A DNA stretch of 64,000 nt from contig NZ_JAEHFV010000010.1 of NCBI RefSeq assembly GCF_016522065.1, forward strand, positions 1 through 64,000, written 5' to 3'. Positions 1-9,201 of this stretch are shown piece by piece (the stretch's first letter is position 1; each line of letters starts with the position of its first letter). The DNA is from Flavobacterium agrisoli. Its GTDB lineage: Bacteria > Bacteroidota > Bacteroidia > Flavobacteriales > Flavobacteriaceae. Below the pieces are notes generated by a model that was given only the letters and a program-made list of their open reading frames with translations, was not told the origin of the DNA and did no database searches. The position numbers were made by a program, and so were the translations under genes.

Positions 1-373
1 TAATTCAAATTAATACTTCTATTGAAAACTTTTTAAATACCTCCTCTTCCTACACCTCCCTAGCCCTCCTCGAGGAGGGAACTGATTGTCCTAGCTCCCC
101 TCTCAAGAGGGGTTGGGGGTGTGTTTTTGTTAACTATTCTAAACATCTTTACACCTCCCTAACCCTCCTCAAGGAGGGAACTAAATAGTGTTTAATTCAA
201 ATTAATACTTCTATTGAAAACTTTTTAAATACCTCCTCTTCCTACACCTCCCTAGCCCTCCTCGAGGAGATAACTGATTGTCCTAGCTCACCTATCGAGA
301 GGGGCTGGGGTGTGTTTTATTAACTGTTCAAAACATCTTTACACCTCCCTAACCCTCCTCAAGGAGGGAACTG
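1..373. repeat. two-copy tandem repeat, unit about 190 bp
   Basis: Two direct copies start at 1 and 193 and end near 183 and 373, with only scattered differences and a 2-bp length change. Each copy contains CCCTCCTC/GAGGAGGG-type palindromes (a perfect 16-bp one at 64-79) and a second, GC-richer pair (CCCCTCTC...GAGAGGGG / GGGGTGTG), so each copy can fold into a large hairpin on either strand. The tract lies immediately downstream of neuB and may act as its transcription end. No open reading frame is supported in 1-382. Confidence 0.85.
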
Positions 374-382
374 ATTCTGCTA

Positions 383-1423
383 CTATTCAAAATCCTCCCA
401 ACTTAACTGCTCATCATTTCCTATATCTCTCAAAGCCGTTTTACCCAGTAAATCATTAAAATGTTCTGCTAAAATTTCCCCTGTTCCGGGGCGTTTTACC
501 CAAATATTTTCTTTAGTTAAAATGTCTCCTTTTTTTATTGGTGCAATAGTACAAACCGTAGCAAAAGCAAAATCAATAGTCACTTGTTCTTCTGTGGCTG
601 GTTTTTTAGTACCGCCACGCATTTGGGCTATTTCTGCACTGTTTACGATTAATTCACGACACGCTTTTTCATCCATACTGCATACAATATCGGGTCCTGT
701 ACGGTGCATGTGGTCTGTGAAATGGCGCTCCAAAATAGAAGCCCCCATAGCCACAGCTCCCAGACAGGCATTATTGTTCAAGGTATGATCACTCAACCCA
801 AAAACTTTATCCGGAAAGGCAGAATGCATTTCTAGCATCGCACCAAAACGCACTAAATGAATGGGTGTTGGGTATAAATTGGTAGTATGTAATAAAGCTA
901 CAGGAACTTGGTGTTTATCAAAAATAACTACCGCTTTTTGAATACTTTCAATGGTATTCATTCCGGTGCTTAAAATAACCGGTTTTCCAAAAGATGCAAT
1001 ATGTTCTAATAATGGATAATTGTTACATTCGCCCGAACCAATTTTATAAGCTGGAATATCAAATTTCTTCAATCGTTCGGCAGCTGCACGCGAAAATGGT
1101 GTCGAAATAAAAATCATGCCTTTGCTTTCGACATACTTTTTCAGTTCCCATTCATCGGCTTCATTCAGAGCGCAACGCTCCATTATTTCATAAATCGAAA
1201 CATCGGCATTGCCGGGAATCACTTTTTTTGCTGCACCAGACATTTCGTCTTCTACAATATGCGTTTGATGTTTGACAACCTCAACTCCTGCTCTATGAGC
1301 TGCATCTACCATTTCTTTGGCTACTTGTAATGAGCCTTCGTGATTGATTCCGATTTCGGCAATAACCAAGGGGGGGTAATCTTGGCCAATTTTTCGGCCG
1401 GCTATTTCTATGTAAGGGTTCAT
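383..1423 (-). CDS. neuB: N-acetylneuraminate synthase family protein (NeuB)
   Basis: Predicted cytosolic enzyme that condenses phosphoenolpyruvate with an N-acetylhexosamine to make a nine-carbon sialic-acid-type sugar. Over 346 residues it shows EIGINHEG (23-30), [10 protein letters not shown] (51-60), the [11 protein letters not shown] and GLSDHT segments of the TIM barrel, and a C-terminal SAF (antifreeze-like) domain in roughly the last 65 residues, ending LSWEDFE. The motifs resemble what I remember of Neu5Ac synthases of the Campylobacter NeuB1 type more than legionaminate or pseudaminate synthases. The frame is open further upstream, but that part is repeat sequence overlapping neuA, so the ATG at 1421-1423 is preferred. 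neuA lies 31 bp upstream. No NeuC or other hexosamine-supplying enzyme for this step is in the window. Confidence 0.88.
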   Translation of the reverse strand: MNPYIEIAGRKIGQDYPPLVIAEIGINHEGSLQVAKEMVDAAHRAGVEVVKHQTHIVEDEMSGAAKKVIPGNADVSIYEIMERCALNEADEWELKKYVESKGMIFISTPFSRAAAERLKKFDIPAYKIGSGECNNYPLLEHIASFGKPVILSTGMNTIESIQKAVVIFDKHQVPVALLHTTNLYPTPIHLVRFGAMLEMHSAFPDKVFGLSDHTLNNNACLGAVAMGASILERHFTDHMHRTGPDIVCSMDEKACRELIVNSAEIAQMRGGTKKPATEEQVTIDFAFATVCTIAPIKKGDILTKENIWVKRPGTGEILAEHFNDLLGKTALRDIGNDEQLSWEDFE

Positions 1424-1429
1424 CTTTTT

Positions 1430-1466
1430 GGGTTGTGAGTTATGGGTTATCGGTTTATGGGGTTTG
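1430..1466 (-). repeat. 7-bp-period array across the end of neuA
   Basis: On the minus strand the tract reads as heptads of the CATAACY/CACAACC type (AAACCCC, ATAAACC, GATAACC, CATAACT, CACAACC). It contains the neuA stop codon (1455-1457) and fills the gap before neuB. It belongs to the same repeat class seen at many other gene ends in the window. Confidence 0.8.
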
Positions 1467-2144
1467 CAGCTTTTTATAAAGATATTCTGCATAATCAAAA
1501 TCTTCTTGGGTGTCAATATCAACATTCGCAAAAACATGATTTACGTCGAAGGGATACGCATTTTCAGATATAATTTTACTGTCACTTCGAGCGCAGTCGA
1601 GAGGCAAAATCAAACTGGCTTTCGTAATATAAAGTAATCCATTTTCAAAATATAAGGGTTCTAAATCCTGACTACGTTGTCCTATTTCGTAATTAAATGG
1701 AATATATTTATCCGCAATAATTTTTCCAAACTTCTGATGATTTCGAGTTACCGTAAATAAACTATCGCAATTGTTTTTTATGAATTCTTGAAAAGCCTCT
1801 TTCATTAAATTTTCAGGACGCAAGGGGTTGGTAGGTTGTAATAAAACTACATTTTCTACCTCATCAGTAATTTGTTCTAAAGTATGTTTTACTGCCGATA
1901 CGGTGGGTTCAAAATCTCCTGAAATGTCTTCAGGTCTATCCATTACCTTCGCCCCATATTGCAAAGCTATTTCTTTTATTTTTTGATCATCTGTAGAAAC
2001 ATACACTTCATCAATAATTTCTTTATTTGCTTGGGCATACAAAATACTATGCACAATCAACGGAATGCCACCAAGTAGTTTTATATTTTTCTCGGGAAGT
2101 CTTTTTGAGCCTCCTCGAGCGGGGATAATGGAGATGGTTTTCAT
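1455..2144 (-). CDS. neuA: acylneuraminate cytidylyltransferase (NeuA-type)
   Basis: Predicted to activate the NeuB product with CTP to give the CMP-sugar donor. The 229-residue protein begins with the nucleotide-binding signature [15 protein letters not shown] (6-20), followed by VSTDD and LLQPTNPLR segments typical of the family, and ends with the [14 protein letters not shown] segment. Two oddities: the coding sequence contains an intergenic-type repeat at 1581-1602 that is read in frame as part of [10 protein letters not shown], and the last codons and stop (1455-1457) lie inside a heptad array. Apart from these the reading frame is intact. It is followed by neuB, so the pair forms a CMP-nonulosonate module. 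Whether the sugar is Neu5Ac or a relative cannot be told from sequence alone. Confidence 0.88.
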   Translation of the reverse strand: MKTISIIPARGGSKRLPEKNIKLLGGIPLIVHSILYAQANKEIIDEVYVSTDDQKIKEIALQYGAKVMDRPEDISGDFEPTVSAVKHTLEQITDEVENVVLLQPTNPLRPENLMKEAFQEFIKNNCDSLFTVTRNHQKFGKIIADKYIPFNYEIGQRSQDLEPLYFENGLLYITKASLILPLDCARSDSKIISENAYPFDVNHVFANVDIDTQEDFDYAEYLYKKLQTP

Positions 2145-2168
2145 TTAATGCTACTCTTTTTTTACTAG

Positions 2169-2197
2169 CCCTTTCAGAGTTTGGAACTCTGAAAGGG
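2169..2197. repeat. perfect inverted repeat, 13-bp arms
   Basis: CCCTTTCAGAGTT and its exact reverse complement AACTCTGAAAGGG are separated by TGG. No T-run follows on the minus strand, so it is not a classical intrinsic terminator for leftward transcription. It lies just upstream of neuA. A degenerate second copy is at 2371-2403. Confidence 0.8.
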
Positions 2198-2370
2198 TTA
2201 AACAACTTATTCAATTAGGTACTGTTTAACTTTTATTCATGCTATTATATTAAAAAAAATAACAACACAAATAACAACCTCATTTACAAAAAAACTAACG
2301 CTTTACCTCTACAAAAACGTGCAAATTGAAAATAACACTTTCAATTTGCACAAAAATTTATAATTTCATC

Positions 2371-2403
2371 AACCCTTTCTAGCGTTTGGAACTTTGAAAG
2401 GGT
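2371..2403. terminator. degenerate copy of the CCCTTTC inverted repeat, possible terminator
   Basis: Arms AACCCTTTC and GAAAGGGTT pair over 9 bp, with an imperfect inner part derived from the same element as 2169-2197. It begins 7 bp after the stop of the leftward glycosyltransferase gene and a short AT-rich stretch follows, so it may end that transcript. The stretch between the two copies (2198-2370) is AT-rich and shows nothing else that I recognise. Confidence 0.4.
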
Positions 2404-2409
2404 TAACTT

Positions 2410-3330
2410 CTAAATACTTTTTTGCGGTTTCCAATAAATCTTAGCTGTTGGAATTTGTTGATATTTCTTAAATTCCTCCACACGCAAACTGTTTTTATTT
2501 TTTATGATTTTAGGAACATTCCTCACTACATCCGTAAATGCCAAAAATAAAGCTTTTAAAGCCTGAAAATCACCTTTAAAAACTTTTAGTTTGAGTTGCA
2601 TCCATATAGAATAGCCCATTTTTCGCGGAATTAAATGTAGGGGATAAAACAAAAAATACAAATACCATCCTGACCTCAAAGAACGGCGCAATCGAATTTG
2701 ATAATCAGCATTATTTTTTCTTGATTTTATATCTACCCTGTGATGTACAAATAGTTCCGGCAGATAATGAATCTCCCACCCTTTTTTAAACAATTGAAAA
2801 GAGGCAAATTCTTCTTCGCCATAAAACACAAACCATTCGGGATACTTAGGAATAGCTCGCCAGGCATCCATATTCCATACATGACCACACCCGACAAATC
2901 CTCTGGTTCTTTCTGTTTTTTCTTTCGAAAATGTATTATTTGGCTCTTCTAAACCCCAAAATATCCTGCAGGCAATAACACCGCATTTTGGATTGGCAGC
3001 AAAATGCTTTTCAATATTTTGGAGTACATTATCTGATATAAAATGAGGATCATCATCCAATGAAATAGCAAAGTTAGCTTTGGTTTGATTTAGCATCTGA
3101 TTACGGCAATAAATTAATCCTTTAGAAAATGGGTTGCTTAATAAAATAATATCAGGATAATTCTTTTTTATAAATACACATGTGCCATCGGTTGAACCAT
3201 CGTCAAAAACAATACATTCTACATCAGTCCTGTTTAGCAAATACTGAATTTTACCCAAAGTAAATCTGAGATTCGAAAGTCTGTTTTTGGTAGTAATTAG
3301 AACTGAAAAAACAGGCTTATTCTTTTCCAT
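2410..3330 (-). CDS. glycosyltransferase family 2
   Basis: A 306-residue GT-A fold enzyme. The N-terminal nucleotide-sugar-binding core is visible as VLITTKNR (10-17), FDDGSTDGT (42-50) and LDDDPH (91-96), the last giving the metal-binding acidic cluster. Around residues 210-240 (YLYFLFYPLHLIP) is a hydrophobic stretch that may sit at the membrane. Family members transfer one sugar from a nucleotide donor to a lipid-linked acceptor on the cytoplasmic side of the membrane. Donor and linkage cannot be predicted. The start overlaps the next upstream gene by 14 bp, so it is part of the long glycosyltransferase run feeding the ABC exporter at 11.9-14.7 kb. Confidence 0.88.
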   Translation of the reverse strand: MEKNKPVFSVLITTKNRLSNLRFTLGKIQYLLNRTDVECIVFDDGSTDGTCVFIKKNYPDIILLSNPFSKGLIYCRNQMLNQTKANFAISLDDDPHFISDNVLQNIEKHFAANPKCGVIACRIFWGLEEPNNTFSKEKTERTRGFVGCGHVWNMDAWRAIPKYPEWFVFYGEEEFASFQLFKKGWEIHYLPELFVHHRVDIKSRKNNADYQIRLRRSLRSGWYLYFLFYPLHLIPRKMGYSIWMQLKLKVFKGDFQALKALFLAFTDVVRNVPKIIKNKNSLRVEEFKKYQQIPTAKIYWKPQKSI

Positions 3331-4312
3331 ATATCAAAGAAAATATTTTTTTTAAATATCTTTTTTTTATATTATATAGTTTGTAACTCATCTTTGAATT
3401 AAACAAATCATATGATTTTGGAAGATTAGAGTTACTTTCGAAAACTGTATTGCTTTCAATATTTTTTTTCTGTAATTCAATCATCCAATCTTCCAATTTA
3501 TTTCCGATATGAAATGCGTAATTATTAAAAGTTGCTAATCTCAGTTTACCAGATTTATCTATAGGAACATCTACATAATTATGCTCAGAGTTCCCTCCTA
3601 CTAGTGTCAACGATGGGTTTGAAGGTGATGTTTTAAATAAAACATCCCTGTTAATTGTCAAAACTTGATGCGCACTACCAATAACAGCCTTCACACTATT
3701 TCTTTCTACTATAGGCCATTTTTTATTTTCATCTGTTTCTAAATCCCAATTTATACTTGATAAAAATCTATTGTAATCAACTAGATTTTCAGGTATTGAA
3801 ACAAACTTAAACTTAACTTTTCTAAATAAAATTTGTTTTAATACTGAACTTGTTCCAGCATACAACCCAGTACGAATTGGAATTGGAGATACGGAGCCAA
3901 CATTATTAAATGCGAAAAAAATTTCTTCAATCTTTTCTTGCCAACCTTTCACAAATAATATGTCTGCATCAGTGAGTGTAATATATTTTTCTCTTGCTCC
4001 TCTAGCTGCACCAATTTGAGCATCAATTTTACCAATGTTAATATTATGAGAAATCAGTGTATCTATCTTTTTGTCTTTATAATATAATGCTAAAAGCTCT
4101 CCAACTCTTTCATAAGAACCATTATTAACCACAGTAATTGCAGCATTAGAATTTGTCGTTGAAACTAATGAATCTAAGCACGTTTTAAAGACTTTAAAAG
4201 AATCCTTATAAAATCCTTCCTCATTGGGAATATATACAACTACAACAATTCTGTGACAAACATTTAACACAACTTTTTTCTCTTGCTTTTGAGGGTTCAT
4301 CCCTATTCTCAT
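3317..4312 (-). CDS. glycosyltransferase, GT2-like
   Basis: About 331 residues from the ATG at 4310-4312. The frame stays open to a TTG at 4342, and another ATG lies at 4300, so the start is uncertain; 4312 is chosen for the A-rich AAAAAGAG stretch before it. The core shows VVNNGS (61-66) and a TDADILF motif (DAD at about 115-117) that would bind the divalent metal and nucleotide sugar. Its spacing differs from its GT2 neighbours, so it may be a divergent subfamily. It overlaps the downstream glycosyltransferase by 14 bp, implying translational coupling. Donor and acceptor are unknown. Confidence 0.75.
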   Translation of the reverse strand: MRIGMNPQKQEKKVVLNVCHRIVVVVYIPNEEGFYKDSFKVFKTCLDSLVSTTNSNAAITVVNNGSYERVGELLALYYKDKKIDTLISHNINIGKIDAQIGAARGAREKYITLTDADILFVKGWQEKIEEIFFAFNNVGSVSPIPIRTGLYAGTSSVLKQILFRKVKFKFVSIPENLVDYNRFLSSINWDLETDENKKWPIVERNSVKAVIGSAHQVLTINRDVLFKTSPSNPSLTLVGGNSEHNYVDVPIDKSGKLRLATFNNYAFHIGNKLEDWMIELQKKNIESNTVFESNSNLPKSYDLFNSKMSYKLYNIKKRYLKKIFSLIYGKE

Positions 4313-4369
4313 ACTCTTTTTGTTTGGGCAGAAATAATTCAATTTAAAAAAACTAACATTATGTTATAT

Positions 4370-5575
4370 TTATGAACTCAAAATTTTATCTAATTGCTTT
4401 TTAAAATTGATATCCGAAAAATAATCGCCGAAAGGCTGAAATTTCTCGTTCGAAACCATTCTATTATCAACTAAGATCTTTAATTTATCTTTAATTTCTT
4501 TGACATCATGTATATTGGCTATACATCTTTCATCAGTAATAATTTTTCTCAATTCGCTTTTTTCAGGTGATATACATAAAATTGGTTTTCCATAAGCTGC
4601 CAAAAAAGGCGCTTTACCCACTAGAATATTACAATACAAAGGGCCATTTTCAAGAATAATAACAATATCACTTTCGTGGATTTGTTCATTGGAAGAATTA
4701 GAAAAATTAATGATATCCAAAATTTGAATATTAGAAATATTTTTGAATCGTTCTTTCAGCTTTTTTATACCATCTCCTTTTAAACGTAAAATAAACTCCG
4801 TTTGTTCCTCATAAATAGAGTTTTCTTTTATCAAACTCTCGTAAGCCAATAACAAATTTTCTGCATTCCTTCCAAACATCAATGCCCCATGATACGAAAT
4901 ACTCACTTTTTTAGTTTTATTGAGCATTTGGCTTTTATCAGACAGATCAAAAACGGAAGCTTCAAACTGATGTGCCAAAGTATAAAATTTCTTTTTCGAA
5001 GCGTATAAATGCTGTAAATCGTGTGACATATACTGAGCTGAACTCGAACAGGTTTTTGCCTGCGCAGCCACTTCTATCATTCGTTTTAATCTGAATAATT
5101 CCAAATTAGACAAACTGCTTTTAGAACCTACATACCAGGCCAAAGGATAAGGATCATGGAAAATGACATTGGCTTTTCTTAGAATTGGCAGATTATAAGC
5201 CGCCAAAATAGTTTCGTGATTTATTCCTGAGCTTCTTATAAAAACATGATCGTAAATGGTATAATCAATTTTAGCAATAACTTTTGCATATTGTTTATGG
5301 ATATAGCGTTCTTTCAAAGACACATGAAAAAGCCTCCAATAAACTCTATTTATAAATTTAACGAAAAAAGGAGTTTTTAAATCCAAAACATATTCATTAA
5401 TAGAATTTACAGGTAGTAAATCCAATCGATCCTCGCTTGCATATTGCTTGAGATAAACTACATCAATTATGGAATCGGGATAAGCAATCCTTAATTTAGC
5501 CAAAAAAGAGCGTGAAACAATTCCTTCACTAGTTCCGCTAACTCTTAAATCTTGAACTATAACTAAAAATTTCAT
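4370..5575 (-). CDS. glycosyltransferase, GT4-like (GT-B fold)
   Basis: A 401-residue protein with a Rossmann-like N-terminus (MKFLVIVQDLR), a central DPYPLAWYVG segment, and a C-terminal half with ISYHGALMFGRNAENLLLAY and PFLAAYGKPILCISP, matching the layout of GT-B enzymes (acceptor domain, then donor domain). The usual EGFG-type donor-binding motif is weak, so family assignment rests on overall layout. It follows a GT2 gene after a 49-bp gap. It probably adds one residue of the ABC-exported glycan; specificity is not predictable. Confidence 0.68.
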   Translation of the reverse strand: MKFLVIVQDLRVSGTSEGIVSRSFLAKLRIAYPDSIIDVVYLKQYASEDRLDLLPVNSINEYVLDLKTPFFVKFINRVYWRLFHVSLKERYIHKQYAKVIAKIDYTIYDHVFIRSSGINHETILAAYNLPILRKANVIFHDPYPLAWYVGSKSSLSNLELFRLKRMIEVAAQAKTCSSSAQYMSHDLQHLYASKKKFYTLAHQFEASVFDLSDKSQMLNKTKKVSISYHGALMFGRNAENLLLAYESLIKENSIYEEQTEFILRLKGDGIKKLKERFKNISNIQILDIINFSNSSNEQIHESDIVIILENGPLYCNILVGKAPFLAAYGKPILCISPEKSELRKIITDERCIANIHDVKEIKDKLKILVDNRMVSNEKFQPFGDYFSDINFKKQLDKILSS

Positions 5576-5624
5576 TATCTATATTAAGTTGTTTTGCAAT
5601 TTTTTATTTTTTCTATTCAATGGT

Positions 5625-6566
5625 TTATTTAAAATATTTTTTAATTTTCTTCTTTACACTATGTATCTTTAAACGAGAAGGTAATACATAATAAAATGTT
5701 ATCCAATATATTTTTTCAAATGTATGTAATTCTAATACGTCTAATATATTTTTGAATAACTGATATTCTTCGAAATCCAATGAAGTGGCAATAAAATAGC
5801 GTTTTAAAGAATAAGTTAGTAAGTTTTTATCTTTTAAATTCTGAAGCACTAACAGTATTGCATCTACATTTGAAGCCCTTCTGACAGGATTGTTTTGATA
5901 AAATTCTCCTGTATTTGAATTAAGATGTTTTCGACCATAAAACAAGGTTTTGTTTATAGATATCCCACTAAAACCTTCAGAAACTATTCTGGAATACAAC
6001 TCCCATTCTTCGGCATACATTAAATGCTCTACGAATCTATTCTCTTTAAAACAAACTGCCTTCCACATTACAGCACAGGAATTAAATTGCAGCTGATTGT
6101 TTAAAATTTTTTCAATATCTTTTTCATAAATTTTGAATGAGCTGTAAGTCCTAGAATAATCAAACTCGTATTTGAAATTATCACCAAAAAAAACTTCACG
6201 CACATAACGACAAAAAGAATGTTGACTTGTAGATAATTCATAAACACAACATTCCAAATTTTGAGGATGTGGAATATCGTCATCATCAAAAAAAATTATA
6301 TACTCACCATGAGCTAAATCCAAACCATAATTGCGACAACCTGGTAATCCTTTTAGATAATTATTTGGACGTTTTAGATATTGAAATCTAATATCCTCTT
6401 CCAAAAAGGGTTGTACAACTTCTTTTGTATTGTCAGTTCCTCCATCATCTATAATAAAACATTCCCAATTCAAAAAAGTCTGGGCTTGAATCGATTGAAG
6501 CGTTTCTACAATAAAATGGGCTCTATTATAGGTAGCCATAATAATGGTTACTTTTGGATGATTCAT
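5625..6566 (-). CDS. glycosyltransferase family 2
   Basis: A 313-residue GT2 enzyme: TIIMATYNR at 8-16, IDDGGTDNT (39-47) and the metal-binding run FFDDDDIPH (92-100). The rest carries the usual aromatic acceptor-side region (YAEEWELYSRI). It is soluble with a basic C-terminus (KKKIKKYFK) that may help membrane attachment. The start overlaps the stop of the GT14-type gene by 4 bp (ATGA), a sign of coupled translation. Donor and acceptor cannot be predicted. Confidence 0.88.
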   Translation of the reverse strand: MNHPKVTIIMATYNRAHFIVETLQSIQAQTFLNWECFIIDDGGTDNTKEVVQPFLEEDIRFQYLKRPNNYLKGLPGCRNYGLDLAHGEYIIFFDDDDIPHPQNLECCVYELSTSQHSFCRYVREVFFGDNFKYEFDYSRTYSSFKIYEKDIEKILNNQLQFNSCAVMWKAVCFKENRFVEHLMYAEEWELYSRIVSEGFSGISINKTLFYGRKHLNSNTGEFYQNNPVRRASNVDAILLVLQNLKDKNLLTYSLKRYFIATSLDFEEYQLFKNILDVLELHTFEKIYWITFYYVLPSRLKIHSVKKKIKKYFK

Positions 6567-7449
6567 TTTGAGATTGTGGTTTTAATTTTATCTAACAAAC
6601 CCATAGAGCAAGGATAATCAAATTTACGTGCAAATAATGCATCAGATTGCACTAGTTTATCATAATCTGTTTCATCCAAAACAGCTGGATTATTGCCATT
6701 TCGAGCTACCCAGTCAATATGTCTTAAATTATTATTTATGACTTTACCTGAAAAATATGAATTCATAATGACAGTTTGAAAATAAAACTCCTCTGAACAT
6801 AAGGCGTGCTTGAATCTATTAAGAACAAATTTATTTTTCATGGTAAAACCCAATACATAGCGAACACATTCCCTACTTAAACTCCAATACGTTGACCCTC
6901 CATACAGTTTAGGCATCTTTGAAGAAATTTTCCTTTTGAAGCCGAATCGTTTTTGAAGCCGAATCAATAATTTGATTTTTTGATTTTCATTATGCTTTTT
7001 GGTATTCCAAAAATCGTAAAAATTAAAATACTCGATACGATCCATTCCATTATTTCCTGGCCAACCCGAGTTTGGATTTGGAAAGTCAAAATGACTTAAA
7101 AATTCGGTATTTCCATTTTTATTAAAAAAATCCACAAAATACGAACTGCTTTTTACAGGAAAATCATGACCTGTAATCAAATGAAAATATTGAGTATCGT
7201 TTTTTTTTAATGCTTGTTCTGTTAAATATAAAATAGCTTTCAAATGATTGAACCCGCCCCAATTGACTTTGTATTTTTGCTCAACTAACTTTACAATATT
7301 GTAACCTCTCAAATTAACTAACTCGGCATCCGAAATTTTACTTTTCTTGTCAATATGAATATACAACTCAAAATTATCATCAAAACATTGAATAATTTCC
7401 TCCAGATGATAATAGTTTTTGTAAGCAGTAATAAAATAGCTTGTTTCAT
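6563..7449 (-). CDS. Core-2/I-branching-type glycosyltransferase (GT14), 5' frameshift
   Basis: The main frame encodes YIHIDKKS, then YFHLITGHDFPVKS and GGSTYWSLSRECV, all hallmarks of the branching beta-1,6-GlcNAc-transferase-like family, and ends at 6563. The uninterrupted frame only offers a TTG at 7366, in the middle of the first conserved strand. Upstream, the same frame reads on as YFITAYKNYYHLEE, exactly what the family N-terminus should look like, but the only suitable ATG (7447-7449, reading MKQA) is one base out of frame. A single missing base near 7438-7440 would join MKQA to YFITAYKN. Either the gene is frameshifted, the sequence has an error there, or a non-standard start is used. 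It sits 13 bp after the previous glycosyltransferase gene. Confidence 0.75.
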
Positions 7450-7462
7450 ATAGAACTTAATT

Positions 7463-8302
7463 TTACTTTCTAAAAAATGCTTTTATAAATCTAAAAGGTT
7501 TTAAAACCAACTGTCCAATTCTATAATCTATCCTATTTTGTATTTTATAATTTTGTTTTTTTTCTAATGCAATAGTTTTCAAAAAATAATCAATTAAATC
7601 TGAATAATGTTCTTTATACAATGCTTCATGCTTTTGATAGATATATTTTTTAATTTCCATATCATAATTATTTTGCGCATCTGTTCGCATCGAAACCGCA
7701 TGTTGTCGGTAAAAAAACAATGTCTCCTGTAGCACATACATCTCCCATCCCATTTTGCAAACCCTGATATAAAACTCCCAATCTTCATATCCTTTTTTCA
7801 TATTTTCATCATATCCTCCTGCTTTTTCCCAACATACTTTTCTAAACAATGAGGTACCATTACATGCATTTTGAAATAAAAAATCTTCAAGAACTTTACC
7901 ATTTGGTTTTATAATAGCAATCTCTTTTTCATTTTTAAATCTCGAAACCCAACTAGATACAACTCCTATCTCGGGTTTTTCTTTTAAAATTAAAAGTGCC
8001 TTTTGAATAAATGAAAAATGATATTTATCATCTGCATCTAAGGTCAAAATAAAATCAGAATTTGATTTTTCAATGCCAAAATTTCTAGCACTGGACAAAC
8101 CTCCATTTTCTTGATACAAATACATAATTCTACTATCTTTTTTACACCACTTTTTAGAAATGATTTCAGTATCATCTTGACTTCCGTCGTTAACAATAAT
8201 ACATTCCCAATTCTGATAAGTCTGATTTAAAACAGACTCAATTGCCTCTTCAAGATATTCGGCTTGCTCAAAGCATGGGATTACAATGGATACTTTTTCC
8301 AA
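7463..8302 (-). CDS. glycosyltransferase family 2, TTG start
   Basis: A 279-residue GT2 enzyme with VSIVIPCFEQAEY at the N-terminus, VNDGSQDDT (38-45), the acidic DADD motif (89-92) and the acceptor-side GYEDWEFYIRV segment. No ATG is available before the first conserved strand, so the TTG at 8300-8302 (reading MEKVSIV) is the likely start; it overlaps the upstream gene by 22 bp. The C-terminus is basic (RFIKAFFRK). It probably adds one sugar to the lipid-linked glycan; specificity is unknown. Confidence 0.86.
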   Translation of the reverse strand: MEKVSIVIPCFEQAEYLEEAIESVLNQTYQNWECIIVNDGSQDDTEIISKKWCKKDSRIMYLYQENGGLSSARNFGIEKSNSDFILTLDADDKYHFSFIQKALLILKEKPEIGVVSSWVSRFKNEKEIAIIKPNGKVLEDFLFQNACNGTSLFRKVCWEKAGGYDENMKKGYEDWEFYIRVCKMGWEMYVLQETLFFYRQHAVSMRTDAQNNYDMEIKKYIYQKHEALYKEHYSDLIDYFLKTIALEKKQNYKIQNRIDYRIGQLVLKPFRFIKAFFRK

Positions 8303-9201
8303 AATGATTCTAATTTAAAAACCAACATATTAAATCCTTTTTTTACATAACCAAGATTAAAAAAAATAAAACAATTAAAAAGAATAAAAATCCATTCTGA
8401 AAAATATAAATTTCTATTTCTTCCAATTTCTTTACCATATTTTTTTATTAATTCTAATCTTTGAGTATTATCATAACATATAAATTTATTTGAAATTAAA
8501 AACTTATAAAATTGAATCTCTGATAAATTTTTCTCATAAAGATTATCTCTACTTCCTGTAACACTTAAAAATGATACTCTAACAAAAACAATACTATTAT
8601 TAATTGTATATATGGGTTTCCCATCAGAGAAATCAAGCCAAGCATGATCATCACTGTTCCAAGCTAGTGGATAGTTATAAAAACCATACTTTAAATATGA
8701 TTTTCTAGAAAAAATATACTCAGATAGTGAGCTACGTGATTCTTTTTTAAATTTTCTATAATAAGAATCTGTAGAGGATTCCCAAACAGGATGATAAAAA
8801 ACAAAAGATATTTTATTTTGATTTTCATCAATCAATTTACTAGCATACCTGACTAGATTGGATTTTATATTAAAATTATTAAAACAAAAATAAAAACTAC
8901 TTACCACAGTGGGACACAAATAATCATCATCACCCAATATCATAATCCATTCTTCATCTGCCGATAAAGCAATACAACGCTCCCATTGTTGCGTTAACGA
9001 AGTCCTTCCTAAATTATTTTCAAACCGATGATAGAGGAAATCAAATTGTCCTTGGTATTTTACTAATAAATCTTTAGGATTTTCAGGGCTGTCATCATCT
9101 CCTATATACACTTTAAATCGTTTATCGGTTTGAGCCGCTAAAGATTGTAAGGTTTTTTCAAAAAAAGTGAGTTTGTAATATGGTATGACAATAGCTAACA
9201 T
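8281..9201 (-). CDS. glycosyltransferase family 2
   Basis: A 306-residue GT2 protein: AIVIPYYK (3-10), IGDDDSPEN (33-41) and a second acidic cluster MILGDDDY (87-94). The C-terminal part (WIFILFNCFIFFNLGYV) is strongly hydrophobic and could dip into the membrane. The start codon overlaps the preceding gene by 7 bp and the end overlaps the next gene by 22 bp, so the run 7463-11041 behaves as one translation-coupled block. Donor and acceptor are unknown. Confidence 0.86.
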   Translation of the reverse strand: MLAIVIPYYKLTFFEKTLQSLAAQTDKRFKVYIGDDDSPENPKDLLVKYQGQFDFLYHRFENNLGRTSLTQQWERCIALSADEEWIMILGDDDYLCPTVVSSFYFCFNNFNIKSNLVRYASKLIDENQNKISFVFYHPVWESSTDSYYRKFKKESRSSLSEYIFSRKSYLKYGFYNYPLAWNSDDHAWLDFSDGKPIYTINNSIVFVRVSFLSVTGSRDNLYEKNLSEIQFYKFLISNKFICYDNTQRLELIKKYGKEIGRNRNLYFSEWIFILFNCFIFFNLGYVKKGFNMLVFKLESFWKKYPL

